64,000 bases of DNA from contig NZ_FZOR01000006.1 in the NCBI RefSeq assembly GCF_900188445.1, forward strand, positions 62,001 through 126,000, in the 5' to 3' direction. The position numbers and the translations under genes were made by a program. The DNA comes from Actinomadura meyerae. GTDB taxonomy: Bacteria; Actinomycetota; Actinomycetes; Streptosporangiales; Streptosporangiaceae. Below, one piece after another: positions 40,849 to 49,997 of the stretch. The notes under the pieces are model-generated. The model saw only the letters and a program-made list of their open reading frames with translations. It had not been told where the DNA came from and searched no databases. The stretch's first letter is position 1, and the number at the start of each line of letters is the position of its first letter.

Positions 40849-42714
40849 GTGACTCTGCCGGCGGAGGAGACCTTCAGTTTCCAGGCCGAGGCGGCCCAGA
40901 TCCTCGATCTGATGGCCAACTCGCTGTACAGCGACAAGGAGATATTCCTGCGCGAGCTGGTCTCCAACGCGTCCGACGCCATCGACCGGTTCCGGATCGA
41001 GCGGTACGCGGATCCGGAGGCGGCCGGGAAGGAACCGGAGGGCGAGCCGCGGATCCGGGTCTCCTTCGACAAGGACGCCCGCACCATCACGGTCGCCGAC
41101 GACGGCATCGGGATGAGCCGGCAGGAGGTCATCGACAACATCGGCACGATCGCCCGGTCCGGCACCGCGGAGTTCCTCCGCGCGCGGAGCGGCGACGGGC
41201 GCGCCGACACGGCGCTGATCGGGCAGTTCGGCGTCGGCTTCTACGCCGCGTTCATCGTCGCCGACCGGGTGACGCTGACGACGCGGCGGGCCGGGCTGCC
41301 GGCGTCGGAGGGCGTCCGCTGGTCGTCGGAGGGCAAGGGCGGGTACACGCTGGAGACGGTGGAGCGCGCCGAGCGCGGCACGACGATCGTCCTGCACCTG
41401 CGCGAGGGCGAGGACGAGCTGCTCAGCGAGTACCGGCTGCGTTCGATCATCAAGCGGTACTCCGACCACATCGGCCGGCCGATCCTGCTCGGCGACGACG
41501 ACACCCCGGTCAACCAGGCCACCGCGCTGTGGGCACGTCCGAAGAGCGAGCTGAAGCAGCAGGACTACAACGACTTCTACCGGCAGCTCACGAACGATTT
41601 CGCCGACCCGCTCGCGTACGTGCACGCGAAGGTGGAGGGGCGGTTCGAGTACACGCTGCTGCTGTTCGTCCCGTCGCAGGCCCCGTACGACCTGTGGCTC
41701 GCGCAGCAGATCCAGGGCGTGCGGCTCCACGTGCAGCGCGTCTTCATCCTGGAGGACACCGACCGGCTCATGCCGCGGTACCTGCGGTTCGTGCGCGGCG
41801 TCATCGACTCCGCCGACCTGCCGCTGAACGTCTCCCGGGAGATCCTCCAGGGCGGCCAGGCCATGGACCACATCCGGTCGAGCGCGGTCAAGCGGGTCCT
41901 GCGGCTGCTCAAGGACATGGCCGACGGCGAGCCCGAGAAGTACGCCGCCTTCTGGAAGGAGTTCGGCGCCACCCTGAAGGAGGGCGTCCCCGAGGACCCC
42001 GCCCACCGGGACGACCTCGCGGGGCTCCTGCGGTTCACCACGACCACCGGCACCGGCGTCTCGCTGGCCGACTACACGTCCCGCATGAAGGACGGGCAGG
42101 ACAAGATCTACTACCTGCTCGCGCCCGGCCTGTCGGACGCCGCGTCCAGCCCGCACCTGGAGGCGTTCCGGGAGAAGGGCATCGAGGTGCTGCTGCTGGA
42201 CGACCCCGTCGACTCCTTCATGGTCAACGCCATGCCGGAGTTCGACGGGAAGCGGCTTCAGTCGGTCGCGGAGGGCGCGCCCGACTTCGGCGGCCTGGAG
42301 GACGAGGCCGACAAGAAGGCCGCCGAGCAGGCGGGCGCCGACTACGCCGATCTCCTCGGCAGGCTCAAGGAGCACCTGGACGGCAAGGCCGTCGACGTGC
42401 GCGTGACGAGCCGCCTCACCACCTCCCCCGCCTGCATCGTCGCGGACGGGCCGGAGACCGACTTCACCTTCGCGCAGCGGATGCGCGGGTCGGGGCTGCC
42501 GAGCCGGCCGATCCTGGAGATCAACCCGCGGCACCCGCTGGTCGAGCGGCTCAACGGCGGGCAGGACGACCCGCGCCTCGCCGACTGGGCGCACGTCCTG
42601 TTCGACCAGGCCGTCCTCACCAGCGGCGCCCGCATCGAGGAACCGGCCGCGTTCGTCACCCGCCTCAACGACCTCCTCGTCTCCCTGACGTCGAGCGCAC
42701 CCGAGACGCCGTAG
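40849..42714 (+). CDS. htpG: Chaperone protein HtpG (Hsp90)
   Basis: ATP-dependent molecular chaperone, homologue of Hsp90. The 621-residue protein has an N-terminal GHKL ATPase domain: ILDLMANSLYSDKEIFLRELVSNASDAID, VADDGIGMSRQEV and GQFGVGFYAAF. A middle domain (DYNDFYRQLTNDFADPL, FVRGVIDSADLPLNVSRE) and C-terminal dimerisation domain follow. The GTG start has AGGAGGG upstream. It stands alone. A HAIR/CIRCE-type site was not found. Confidence 0.96.
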   Translation: MTLPAEETFSFQAEAAQILDLMANSLYSDKEIFLRELVSNASDAIDRFRIERYADPEAAGKEPEGEPRIRVSFDKDARTITVADDGIGMSRQEVIDNIGTIARSGTAEFLRARSGDGRADTALIGQFGVGFYAAFIVADRVTLTTRRAGLPASEGVRWSSEGKGGYTLETVERAERGTTIVLHLREGEDELLSEYRLRSIIKRYSDHIGRPILLGDDDTPVNQATALWARPKSELKQQDYNDFYRQLTNDFADPLAYVHAKVEGRFEYTLLLFVPSQAPYDLWLAQQIQGVRLHVQRVFILEDTDRLMPRYLRFVRGVIDSADLPLNVSREILQGGQAMDHIRSSAVKRVLRLLKDMADGEPEKYAAFWKEFGATLKEGVPEDPAHRDDLAGLLRFTTTTGTGVSLADYTSRMKDGQDKIYYLLAPGLSDAASSPHLEAFREKGIEVLLLDDPVDSFMVNAMPEFDGKRLQSVAEGAPDFGGLEDEADKKAAEQAGADYADLLGRLKEHLDGKAVDVRVTSRLTTSPACIVADGPETDFTFAQRMRGSGLPSRPILEINPRHPLVERLNGGQDDPRLADWAHVLFDQAVLTSGARIEEPAAFVTRLNDLLVSLTSSAPETP

Positions 42715-42778
42715 CCCCGCGACCCGGCGCGGCGACCCCGCCGAATGCCTTGCGCACGGCGCCGAGCCGTACGACCGT

Positions 42779-42814
42779 TTCGTCAAGTGCGTTCACTTCG
42801 TCACGTGCGTCCAC
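42779..42814. repeat. 18-bp tandem repeat upstream of the 2-hydroxyacid operon
   Basis: TTCGTCAAGTGCGTTCAC (42779-42796) and TTCGTCACGTGCGTCCAC (42797-42814) match at 16 of 18 positions. They lie 70-100 bases before the FAD oxidase start, where a regulator could bind. Otherwise a slippage product like the others in the window. Confidence 0.8.
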
Positions 42815-42882
42815 GCGGCCAACCTGGCAGCCGCGGGGTTTCCGCGAGGTGAGCGCGGAACCTTTCCCGGTGGGAGGGAAGC

Positions 42883-44256
42883 ATGGCGGATGTCGGGACG
42901 GCGCTGGCGGAGGCCGTCGGCGAGGAGCATGTGCTGTCGGGCGACGCGGTGCCCGAGGACTACGGCCGGGACGAGTCGCTGGGCGTGGCCCCGGCCCGTC
43001 CCGGCTGGGTGGTCCGGCCGGCGGACGCCGCGCAGGTCGCGGCGGTGCTGCGGGTCGCCACCGCGCACCGGCTCCCGGTGACGGCGCGCGGCGCGGGGAC
43101 GGGCCTGTCGGGCGCCGCCGTGCCGCGCCCCGGCGGCCTCGTCGTGTCGTTCGAGCGGATGAACCGGGTGCTGGAGATCGACACCGGCGGGCAGGTCGCG
43201 GTGGTGCAGCCCGGTGTCACCCTCGCCGAGCTCGACGCGGCGACCGCCGCCGAGGGCCTCGTCTACCCGATCTTCCCCGGCGAGGGCGGCGCCAGCGTCG
43301 GCGGGACGGTCGCGACGAACGCGGGCGGCATGCACGCGGTGAAGGAGGGCGTGACCCGGCACCACGTCCTCGGCCTGGAGGCGGTGCTCGCCACCGGCGA
43401 GGTGATCCGGACCGGCGGCCGGTACGTGAAGACCTCCACCGGATACGACCTGACGCAGCTCATCGTGGGGTCGGAGGGCACCCTCGCCCTGGTCACGGAG
43501 GTGACGCTGCGGCTGCGGCCCCGGCTGCCGCACCGGGCCGGGGTGCTCGCGCCGTTCCCCGGCACCGAGTCGGTCACCGCGGCGGTGCCCCGGCTGACCG
43601 GCGGCGGCCTCGACCCGCTCGTGCTGGAGTACGTGGACGTCATCGCCATGGCGGCGATCACCGAGAACGCCGGGCTGGACCTCGGGGTGCCGGAGCGCGT
43701 CCGCGCCGCCGCCGGCGCCTACCTGCTGGTCGTGCTGGAGAACCGGTCGGCGGAGCGGCTGGACGAGGACGTCCAGACGCTCGGAGAGGAACTGGCCGGC
43801 CTGGGCGCCTTGGACGCCTACGTCCTGCGCGGCGACTCCCTCGGCAAACTGGTCACGGCCCGCGAGAAGGCGTTCTGGGCGGCGCGGAACGCCGGCGCCA
43901 ACGCGATCGTCGACGCCGTCGTGCCGCGCGCGTCGCTCGCCAGGTTCTTCGAGGCCGTCCCCGCGATCGCGGGGCGGCACGGCGCGCTGGTCGGCGGCTG
44001 CGGGCACGCCGGCGACGGCAACGTCCACCTGTCGGTGTTCCAGCCGGACCCGGAGGCGCTGACCCGGGTGATGGACGAGCTGCTCGAAGCCGCCGCGGAC
44101 CTCGGCGGGACGATCAGCGGGGAGCACGGCATCGGCCGGGAGAAGATCCGCCACTTCCGCGCCCTGGAGAACCCCGCGAAGGTGGACCTGATGCGGCGGA
44201 TCAAGAGATCCTTCGATCCGGACGGGATACTCAATCCCGGTGTCCTGTTCGGCTGA
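42883..44256 (+). CDS. FAD-linked 2-hydroxyacid oxidase (GlcD/D-lactate dehydrogenase type)
   Basis: A 457-residue FAD oxidase of the VAO/PCMH family, which oxidises 2-hydroxyacids such as glycolate, lactate or mandelate to 2-oxoacids. The FAD motif is TARGAGTGLSGAAVPRPGG; a second FAD block is GEGGASVGGTVATNAGGMHAV. The C-terminal substrate domain has GCGHAGDGNVHLSVF and ISGEHGIGREKIRHF. AGGGAAGC precedes the ATG. Only 15 bases separate it from the thiamine-diphosphate enzyme gene, suggesting consecutive steps: 2-hydroxyacid to 2-oxoacid, then decarboxylation. Confidence 0.9.
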   Translation: MADVGTALAEAVGEEHVLSGDAVPEDYGRDESLGVAPARPGWVVRPADAAQVAAVLRVATAHRLPVTARGAGTGLSGAAVPRPGGLVVSFERMNRVLEIDTGGQVAVVQPGVTLAELDAATAAEGLVYPIFPGEGGASVGGTVATNAGGMHAVKEGVTRHHVLGLEAVLATGEVIRTGGRYVKTSTGYDLTQLIVGSEGTLALVTEVTLRLRPRLPHRAGVLAPFPGTESVTAAVPRLTGGGLDPLVLEYVDVIAMAAITENAGLDLGVPERVRAAAGAYLLVVLENRSAERLDEDVQTLGEELAGLGALDAYVLRGDSLGKLVTAREKAFWAARNAGANAIVDAVVPRASLARFFEAVPAIAGRHGALVGGCGHAGDGNVHLSVFQPDPEALTRVMDELLEAAADLGGTISGEHGIGREKIRHFRALENPAKVDLMRRIKRSFDPDGILNPGVLFG

Positions 44257-44271
44257 GCTTTGGGAGGGCGT

Positions 44272-45822
44272 ATGAACGGCGCGGAGGCCATGGTGGGCAC
44301 GCTGGCGGACGCCGGCGTGGGCGTGTGGTTCGCGAATCCGGGCACGTCCGAGCTGCATCTCGTCGCGGCGCTGGACGCCGAGCCGCGCGCCCGGGGCGTG
44401 CTGTGCCTGTTCGAGGGCGTCGCGACGGGCGCCGCCGATGGGTACGGGCGGATGGCCGGCGACCCCGCCGCCGTCCTGCTGCACCTCGGCCCGGGGCTCG
44501 GCAACGGCCTCGCCAACCTGCACAACGCGCGGCGCGCCGGGACGCCGATCGTCAACGTCATCGGCGACCACGCCACCGGCCACCAGCGCTACGACGCGCC
44601 GCTCCAGTCCGACATCGCGTCCGTGGCCGGGTCGGTGTCGGCCTGGCTCGGCCGGCCGGTGAGCGCGGCGGAGGCGGGCAAGGCGGCGGCCGAGGCCGTC
44701 ACGGCGGCGCGGGCGGGCGGCGTCGCCACGCTGATCGTGCCGTCCGACGTGGCCTGGTCGGACGGCGGCGCCACCGCGGCGGCGTCCCCCGCCCCTCCCC
44801 CGGAGCCGGTGCCGGGCGGGACGCTGGAGCGGGCCGCCGCCGCACTGACCGGCGGCGAGCCGTGCGTCCTGCTGATCGGCGGGGACGCGGCCCGGCGCGA
44901 CGGGCTGGAGGCCGCCGGGCGCATCGCGGCGGCGACCGGGGCGCGGGTGATGTGCGAGACGTTCCCGGCGCGGCTGGAGCGCGGCGCCGGGGTCACGGCC
45001 GTGGAGCGGCTCGCCTACCTGGGCGAGATGGCGTCGGCGCAGCTGGAGGGCGTCCGGCACATCGTGCTCGCGGGCGCACGCCGCCCCGTGACGTTCTTCG
45101 CCTACCCGGACCTCCCCGGCGACCTGGTGCCGGACGGCTGCCAGGTGCACGACCTCGGCTCGGACGCGACCGGGGCGCTCACCGGGCTCGCCGATTCGGT
45201 CGCGAAGGGGGCGCGCCCGGCGGTGCAGGTCGCGGCCAGGCCCGAGCTGCCGTCCGGGGCGCTGACCGGGGAGACGGTGGCCGCCGTCATCGGCGCGCTG
45301 CTGCCCGAGGGCGCGATCGTCTCGGACGAGGCGAACACCTCCGGGCTGTGGCTGCCGGGCGCGACCGCGGGCGCGCCGCCGCACGACTGGCTGTCGCTGA
45401 CCGGCGGCGCGATCGGGCAGGGCCTGCCGGTCGCGACCGGCGCCGCGATCGCCTGCCCGGACCGCCCGGTCATCTGCCTGGAGGCCGACGGCAGCGCCAT
45501 GTACACGCTCCCGGCGCTGTGGACGCAGGCGCGCGAGAGCCTCGACGTCACGACCGTCGTGTTCAACAACGGCGCCTACGCGATCCTGTCGATGGAGACC
45601 ACGCGCGTCGGCGCCGTCCCGGCCCCGCCCGAGCCGGGCACCATCACCCGCGACATGGTCGACCTGTCGCGTCCCTCGCTCGACTTCGTCGCGCTGGCGT
45701 CGGGGATGGGCGTCCCGGCATCGCGCGCGCACACGGCCGAGGAGTTCGCGGCCCAGTTCGGCAAGGCGCTCGCCGAACCGGGCCCGCACCTCATCGAAGC
45801 GGTGGTGCCCCCGCTGGGCTGA
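44272..45822 (+). CDS. Thiamine-diphosphate enzyme, benzoylformate decarboxylase/acetolactate-synthase-like
   Basis: A 516-residue thiamine-diphosphate-dependent enzyme of the acetolactate synthase/benzoylformate decarboxylase family. The catalytic Glu is in CLFEGVATGAADGYGRM, the N-terminal substrate motif FANPGTSELHLV, and the C-terminal ThDP motif EADGSAMYTLPALWTQ, then NNGAY. It follows the FAD oxidase closely and has GGGAGG before the ATG. The pairing suggests decarboxylation of the oxidase's 2-oxoacid product. Acetolactate synthase proper is less likely since a small subunit is absent. Confidence 0.85.
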   Translation: MNGAEAMVGTLADAGVGVWFANPGTSELHLVAALDAEPRARGVLCLFEGVATGAADGYGRMAGDPAAVLLHLGPGLGNGLANLHNARRAGTPIVNVIGDHATGHQRYDAPLQSDIASVAGSVSAWLGRPVSAAEAGKAAAEAVTAARAGGVATLIVPSDVAWSDGGATAAASPAPPPEPVPGGTLERAAAALTGGEPCVLLIGGDAARRDGLEAAGRIAAATGARVMCETFPARLERGAGVTAVERLAYLGEMASAQLEGVRHIVLAGARRPVTFFAYPDLPGDLVPDGCQVHDLGSDATGALTGLADSVAKGARPAVQVAARPELPSGALTGETVAAVIGALLPEGAIVSDEANTSGLWLPGATAGAPPHDWLSLTGGAIGQGLPVATGAAIACPDRPVICLEADGSAMYTLPALWTQARESLDVTTVVFNNGAYAILSMETTRVGAVPAPPEPGTITRDMVDLSRPSLDFVALASGMGVPASRAHTAEEFAAQFGKALAEPGPHLIEAVVPPLG

Positions 45823-45890
45823 GCCGGGGTCGCGGTCCCGGTCCGGTACCGCGACGGTCCGGTATCGGTCGCGGCCCGGCCCGTCGCCGG

Positions 45891-47033
45891 TCAGACGCCG
45901 AGGCCGCGGCCGATGATCTCCTTCATGATCTCGGTGGTGCCGCCGAAGATCGTCTGGATGCGGACGTCCTGGTACGCCTTCGCGATCGGGTACTCGGTCA
46001 TGTAGCCGTAGCCGCCGTGGAGCTGGACGCAGCGGTCGACGACCCGCTTGAGCAGCTCGGTGTTCCACCACTTGAGCATGGCGGCCTCGTCGGCGGTCAG
46101 CTCCCCCTCGCTCTCCTTGACGATGCAGTCGTCGGTGAAGGAGCGGGCGACGGTCAGCTCCGTCTTCATCTCGGCGAGCGTGAAGCGGTTGTGCTGGAAC
46201 TTGCCGATGGGTCGGCCGAACGCCTCGCGGGTCTTGCAGTACTCCAGGGTCTGCTCGAAGGCGTGCTCGGCGGCGGCCATCGCGGTCGCGCCGATCGACA
46301 GCCGCTCCCGGGCGAGGTTCGTCATCAGGTAGATGAAGCCCATGCCCTCCTCGCCGAGGAGGTTCTCCTTCGGGACGCGGACGTTGTCGAAGAACAGCTC
46401 GGCGGTGTCCTGCGCGTGCATGCCGACCTTGTCGAGGTTGCGGCCCCGCTCGAAGCCCTCCATACCGCGCTCGACGACGAGCAGGCTCACGCCCTTCGAC
46501 CCGGCGGACGGGTCGGTCTTCGCGACGACGATGACGAGGTCGGCGAGGATGCCGTTGGAGATGAACGTCTTCGAGCCGTTCAGAACGTAGTCGTCGCCGT
46601 CCTTGACCGCCGTGGTCTTGATGCCCTGCAGGTCGGACCCGGCGGCGGGCTCGGTCATCGCGATCGCGGTGACGATCTCGCCGGAGCAGTAGCCGGGGAG
46701 CCAGCGCCGCTTCTGCTCCTCGGTGCAGAGCTGGCGCAGGTAGCCGCCGTTGATGTCGTTGTGGACGGCGAAGCCGGGGCCGTGGACGCCGGCCTTGGCC
46801 AGCTCCTCGTTGAAGATGACGTAGTAGCGGTAGTCGTCGTTCCCGCCGCCCCCGTACTCCTCGGGCATGTCGATGCCGAGCAGGCCCGCGCGGCCGGCCG
46901 CCAGCCACACCTCGCGCGAGACGATCCCGTCCTTCTCCCACTGCTCGTGGTACGGCGCGGCCTCCTTGGCGATGAAGGAGCGCACCATGTCGCGGAAGGC
47001 CTCGTGCTCCTCGGTGTAGATGTCCCGTCCCAT
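45891..47033 (-). CDS. Acyl-CoA dehydrogenase, long-chain (LCAD) type
   Basis: Flavoenzyme of 380 residues, first step of fatty-acid beta-oxidation. The FAD/substrate motifs are AMTEPAAGSDLQGIKT and NGSKTFISNGI; the C-terminal CoA/FAD block is QLHGGYGYMTEYPI, then RIQTIFGGTTEIMKE. The Glu of the usual IYEGTSE motif is replaced by Gly here, as in long-chain and isovaleryl-CoA types, which use a Glu in an upstream helix (HAFEQTLEYCKTR region). It is divergent from the MerR gene and likely regulated by it. Confidence 0.93.
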   Translation of the reverse strand: MGRDIYTEEHEAFRDMVRSFIAKEAAPYHEQWEKDGIVSREVWLAAGRAGLLGIDMPEEYGGGGNDDYRYYVIFNEELAKAGVHGPGFAVHNDINGGYLRQLCTEEQKRRWLPGYCSGEIVTAIAMTEPAAGSDLQGIKTTAVKDGDDYVLNGSKTFISNGILADLVIVVAKTDPSAGSKGVSLLVVERGMEGFERGRNLDKVGMHAQDTAELFFDNVRVPKENLLGEEGMGFIYLMTNLARERLSIGATAMAAAEHAFEQTLEYCKTREAFGRPIGKFQHNRFTLAEMKTELTVARSFTDDCIVKESEGELTADEAAMLKWWNTELLKRVVDRCVQLHGGYGYMTEYPIAKAYQDVRIQTIFGGTTEIMKEIIGRGLGV

Positions 47034-47076
47034 CCGGCGGTCTCCCTCGAGTAAGTGTGTGCTGATACATGATTAA

Positions 47077-47097
47077 TGTAACACTGGTGCTGTCACA
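47077..47097. promoter_or_regulatory. Dyad between the acyl-CoA dehydrogenase and MerR genes
   Basis: TGTAACA (47077-47083) and TGTCACA (47091-47097) are near-perfect inverse complements around a 7-base centre. The site lies between the divergent starts, a good candidate operator for the MerR protein. Confidence 0.5.
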
Positions 47098-47111
47098 TAG
47101 AGGGAGGCGGG

Positions 47112-47813
47112 ATGGAGCTCACCGTCGACGAGCTGGCCTCGCGCGCCGGGGTCACCGTCCGGACCGTGCGGTTCTACGCCGGGCGCGGCCTGCTCCCCCC
47201 GCCCCGCCTGCGCGGACGCACCGGCCTGTACGGGCCCGACCACCTCGCGCGGCTCGAACTCGTCCGGGAGCTCCAGTCGCTCGGGCTGACGCTCGCCTCC
47301 ATCGAGAAGCACCTCAAGAAGATCCCCCTGGACGCCCCCGCCGAGGACCTCGCGCTCCAGCGCGCGCTGCTGTCGCCCTGGGCGCCGGAGCGCCCGGAGG
47401 ACCTCGACCGGCACGAGCTCGACCGGCGGGCCGGGCGCCACCTCGACGACGCGACGCTCAAGCGGCTGGAGGCGCTCGGCGTCGTCGAGCACGTCTCGGA
47501 CGACGTGGTCCGGGTCGTCAGCCCCGCCCTGCTCGGGATCAGCGCGGAGCTGGCCGCGCTGCCGATGCCGCTGGACACGCTGATCGCGTCCCACCGGGCC
47601 GTCGACCGGCACACGACCGCGCTGGCCGCCGAACTCCAGCAGGTCTTCCAGGACACCGTCGTCCGGCCCTACCGGGAGGGCGGGCGCTCGCCGCAGGAGC
47701 GCGAGCGGCTGATGGAGATGGCGGGCAAGCTCAAGCCGCTGATGATCCAGTCGCTGGTGACGTCGTTCCAGCGGGCCGTCGACAAGGCCATCCGCCGGTC
47801 GGTCCCCGACTGA
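47112..47813 (+). CDS. MerR-family regulator
   Basis: A 233-residue MerR-type regulator: the N-terminal winged HTH (LTVDELASRAGVTVRTVRFYAGRGLLPPP, then LYGPDHLARLELVRELQSLGLTLASIEKHL) followed by a long helical effector domain without conserved cysteines, so probably not a metal sensor. It is divergent from an acyl-CoA dehydrogenase and may respond to acyl-CoA, as FadR/SoxR-like MerR proteins do for lipid catabolism. GGGAGG precedes the ATG. Confidence 0.9.
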   Translation: MELTVDELASRAGVTVRTVRFYAGRGLLPPPRLRGRTGLYGPDHLARLELVRELQSLGLTLASIEKHLKKIPLDAPAEDLALQRALLSPWAPERPEDLDRHELDRRAGRHLDDATLKRLEALGVVEHVSDDVVRVVSPALLGISAELAALPMPLDTLIASHRAVDRHTTALAAELQQVFQDTVVRPYREGGRSPQERERLMEMAGKLKPLMIQSLVTSFQRAVDKAIRRSVPD

Positions 47814-47825
47814 CCGCGCGCCCCG

Positions 47826-49364
47826 CTATGAGTTCTTCCACTCCTCGCCCTCGTACTCGACGAGGCGCGGATGGACGAGCGTGTTGACCTCGACGTCGCG
47901 GCTCCGGCGGTCCTTCGGGAACACCGCCGCCGCCTGGAGCACGGAGCCGTCGAGGAAGCGCAGGCCGCCGGGCACGCCCGGCGCGAGCCGCAGCGCGGGC
48001 GGCCGCTCCCCGGCGGCGGCGAGGACGAACCCCCAGTCGCCGAAGCTCGGCACGTCCACGTGGTACGGCCGCACCCCGAAACCGGCCGCCGCGATCGACT
48101 TCTCGATGCTCCAGAACGACTTGGGCGCGAAGTACGGCGACCCCGACTGGACGACCATCCGCCCGCCCGGCGCGAGGACCCGCTTCACCATCCCGTAGAA
48201 CTCGACCGAGTACAGCTTGGCCGTGGACACGTCGTCGGGGTCGGGCATGTCCACGATGACCGCGTCGAACTGCTCGCGCAGGCCGCGCAGCCACGAGAAC
48301 GCGTCGGCGGCGACCGTCCGGACGCGCGGGTCCTCGAAGGAGCGGTGGTTCAGCGACACGATCGGCCGGTAGGTGCGGGCGAGGTGCAGCATCTCCGGGT
48401 CGAGCTCGACCAGCGTGGCGCTGCGGACGTCCTTGTAGCGCAGCACCTCGCGCAGCGCCAGGCCGTCCCCGCCGCCGAGGACGAGGACCCGCCCGTGCGG
48501 CCCCGCCATCACCGGGTGGACGAGCGACTCGTGGTACCGGTACTCGTCCACCGACGAGAACTGCAGGTCGCCGTTGAGGAACAGCCGGAGGTCGGACGGG
48601 CCCAGCCCGGCCTGCCGGGTGATCACGATCTCCTGGTACTTCGTGCGCTTGGAGATCGCGATCGGGTCGCTGTAGAGGGCCTGCCGCGCCGACACCTCGA
48701 AGCCGTCCGCCAGCGCGTACGTCCCGCCGAGGACGGCGAGCACCGCGACCATGCCGAGCCCCAGCGCGGCCCGCGCGACGCGCCCGACGTCGCGGCGGAA
48801 CAGCCACAGCACGACCGCCATCCCGGCGACCGCGTTCACCACGCCGACCAGCAGCGCGCCCTTGATGTGGCCGAACGCCGGCAGCAGCAGGAACGGGAAC
48901 GCGAGCCCGCCGACCAGCGCGCCGACGTAGTCGGCGGCGAACAGGTCCGCGACCGCCGACCCGGCGTCCTGCCTGCGGATGCGCTGCAAGAGCGTCATCA
49001 GCAGCGGGATCTCCGCGCCGATCAGCGCGCCGACCGCGAACGCCACCACCACCAGCGCCGGGACGTACAGGTCGAGCCACGCGAACGCCGCGTACAGCGC
49101 GAGGACCGACACCCCGCCGATCAGCGCGAGCACGCCCTCCACGACCGCGAACGCGACGACCGCGCGGCCCTGCAGCGGCTTCGCCGCGAGCGACCCGACG
49201 CCCATCGCGAACACCATCACCGACAGGACGATCGACGCCTGCGTGACGGAGTTGCCGACCAGGTAGCTGCCGAGCGCGACCAGCGCCAGCTCGTAGACCA
49301 GCCCGCACGCCGCGCACGTGAACACCGCCGCGAGGATCAGGGTGCGGGCGAGCCGCGCGGGCAC
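47826..49364 (-). CDS. Spermidine-synthase-like integral membrane protein
   Basis: A two-part protein of at least 512 residues. The N-terminal half has about seven to eight transmembrane helices, starting LILAAVFTCAACGLVYELAL. The C-terminal half, from about residue 270, is a spermidine synthase-type methyltransferase-fold domain: GRVLVLGGGDGLALREVLRY, LVELDPEMLHLA, ADAFSWL and VDMPDPDDVSTAKLYS. It may transfer an aminopropyl or other group at the membrane. It is the last gene of the DUF4178-DUF2617-DUF4247-DUF350 operon. The start chosen is GTG 49364, but high-GC3 coding sequence extends upstream to 49550, where a CTG overlaps the DUF350 stop; that extension is probably translated too. Confidence 0.85.
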   Translation of the reverse strand: MPARLARTLILAAVFTCAACGLVYELALVALGSYLVGNSVTQASIVLSVMVFAMGVGSLAAKPLQGRAVVAFAVVEGVLALIGGVSVLALYAAFAWLDLYVPALVVVAFAVGALIGAEIPLLMTLLQRIRRQDAGSAVADLFAADYVGALVGGLAFPFLLLPAFGHIKGALLVGVVNAVAGMAVVLWLFRRDVGRVARAALGLGMVAVLAVLGGTYALADGFEVSARQALYSDPIAISKRTKYQEIVITRQAGLGPSDLRLFLNGDLQFSSVDEYRYHESLVHPVMAGPHGRVLVLGGGDGLALREVLRYKDVRSATLVELDPEMLHLARTYRPIVSLNHRSFEDPRVRTVAADAFSWLRGLREQFDAVIVDMPDPDDVSTAKLYSVEFYGMVKRVLAPGGRMVVQSGSPYFAPKSFWSIEKSIAAAGFGVRPYHVDVPSFGDWGFVLAAAGERPPALRLAPGVPGGLRFLDGSVLQAAAVFPKDRRSRDVEVNTLVHPRLVEYEGEEWKNS

Positions 49365-49546
49365 GCGCGTCCGCCCCGGCCCGCCCGCGGGGGCGGACGC
49401 CGGGGCGGGTTCCGCGCCGGGTCGCGCCGGAACCGGTTCCGCCGGGCCGGTCTCGTCCGGCTCGGCCGGGTCCGGCCCGGTCAGGTCCGGCTCGGTCAGG
49501 TCCGACTCGGCCAGGTCCGGATCGGCCGGGTGCAGGTCGCGGGACG

Positions 49547-49987
49547 TCAGGAGACCGCCCCGGCCACGATCGCGGCGACGCCGAGGTCCGCGGCGGCCAC
49601 GACCCAGCCCGCGGGGTGGATGGTGGTGCCGCCGGTGTCGGCGTTCACCAGGGTGGCGCCGAGCTTGCCCGGCGTCGTCACGTCCAGCAGCAGGAACGCG
49701 ATGATCATCAGCACGATGCCGCACCCGCCGAACACGGCCGTGTCGATCAGCCCTTCGGACAGGTCGCTGTCGCTGGTGACGATCGCGGTGGTGACGATCG
49801 CGCCGATGCCGAGGAGCTTGGCCGCCAGCAGCAGCGCGGCGCCCCGGTTGCCCTCGGTCCAGATCTGCTTGCCGAGCTTGCCGGGCGTCGTCACCTCCAC
49901 CACCAGGTAGCCGAGCGCCATCAGCGCGATGCCGACCGCACCGTAGGCGAACGTGGCGCCGATCTCCTGAAGGATGTCGTCGTTCAT
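49547..49987 (-). CDS. DUF350 membrane protein
   Basis: A 146-residue DUF350 (YjfL-like) protein with four helices. The family carries two repeats of the motif seen here as VEVTTPGKLGKQI and LLDVTTPGKLGATL, each in a two-helix unit. It lies 10 bases after the DUF4247 lipoprotein gene and runs into the spermidine-synthase-like gene. YjfL is part of an envelope-stress locus in enterobacteria. Confidence 0.92.
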   Translation of the reverse strand: MNDDILQEIGATFAYGAVGIALMALGYLVVEVTTPGKLGKQIWTEGNRGAALLLAAKLLGIGAIVTTAIVTSDSDLSEGLIDTAVFGGCGIVLMIIAFLLLDVTTPGKLGATLVNADTGGTTIHPAGWVVAAADLGVAAIVAGAVS

Positions 49988-49997
49988 GTGTCGCTCC

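Noticed and set aside
44272..45822. Acetolactate synthase large subunit in branched-chain amino acid synthesis
   Set aside because: No small subunit or other ilv gene is adjacent, and the partner is a 2-hydroxyacid oxidase. A decarboxylase role fits better.
45891..47033. Inactive acyl-CoA dehydrogenase because the IYEGT Glu is missing
   Set aside because: Long-chain and isovaleryl types normally have Gly or Ala there and take the catalytic Glu from another helix; the rest of the protein is intact.
40782..47070. Very long open frames on both strands over the htpG-acyl-CoA dehydrogenase region (over 1,400 and over 2,000 codons)
   Set aside because: They arise because high-GC codons leave few stops in shadow frames. 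Their translations are Arg/Gly/Pro/Ala-rich without any domain, while htpG, the oxidase, the ThDP enzyme and acyl-CoA dehydrogenase explain the same DNA.
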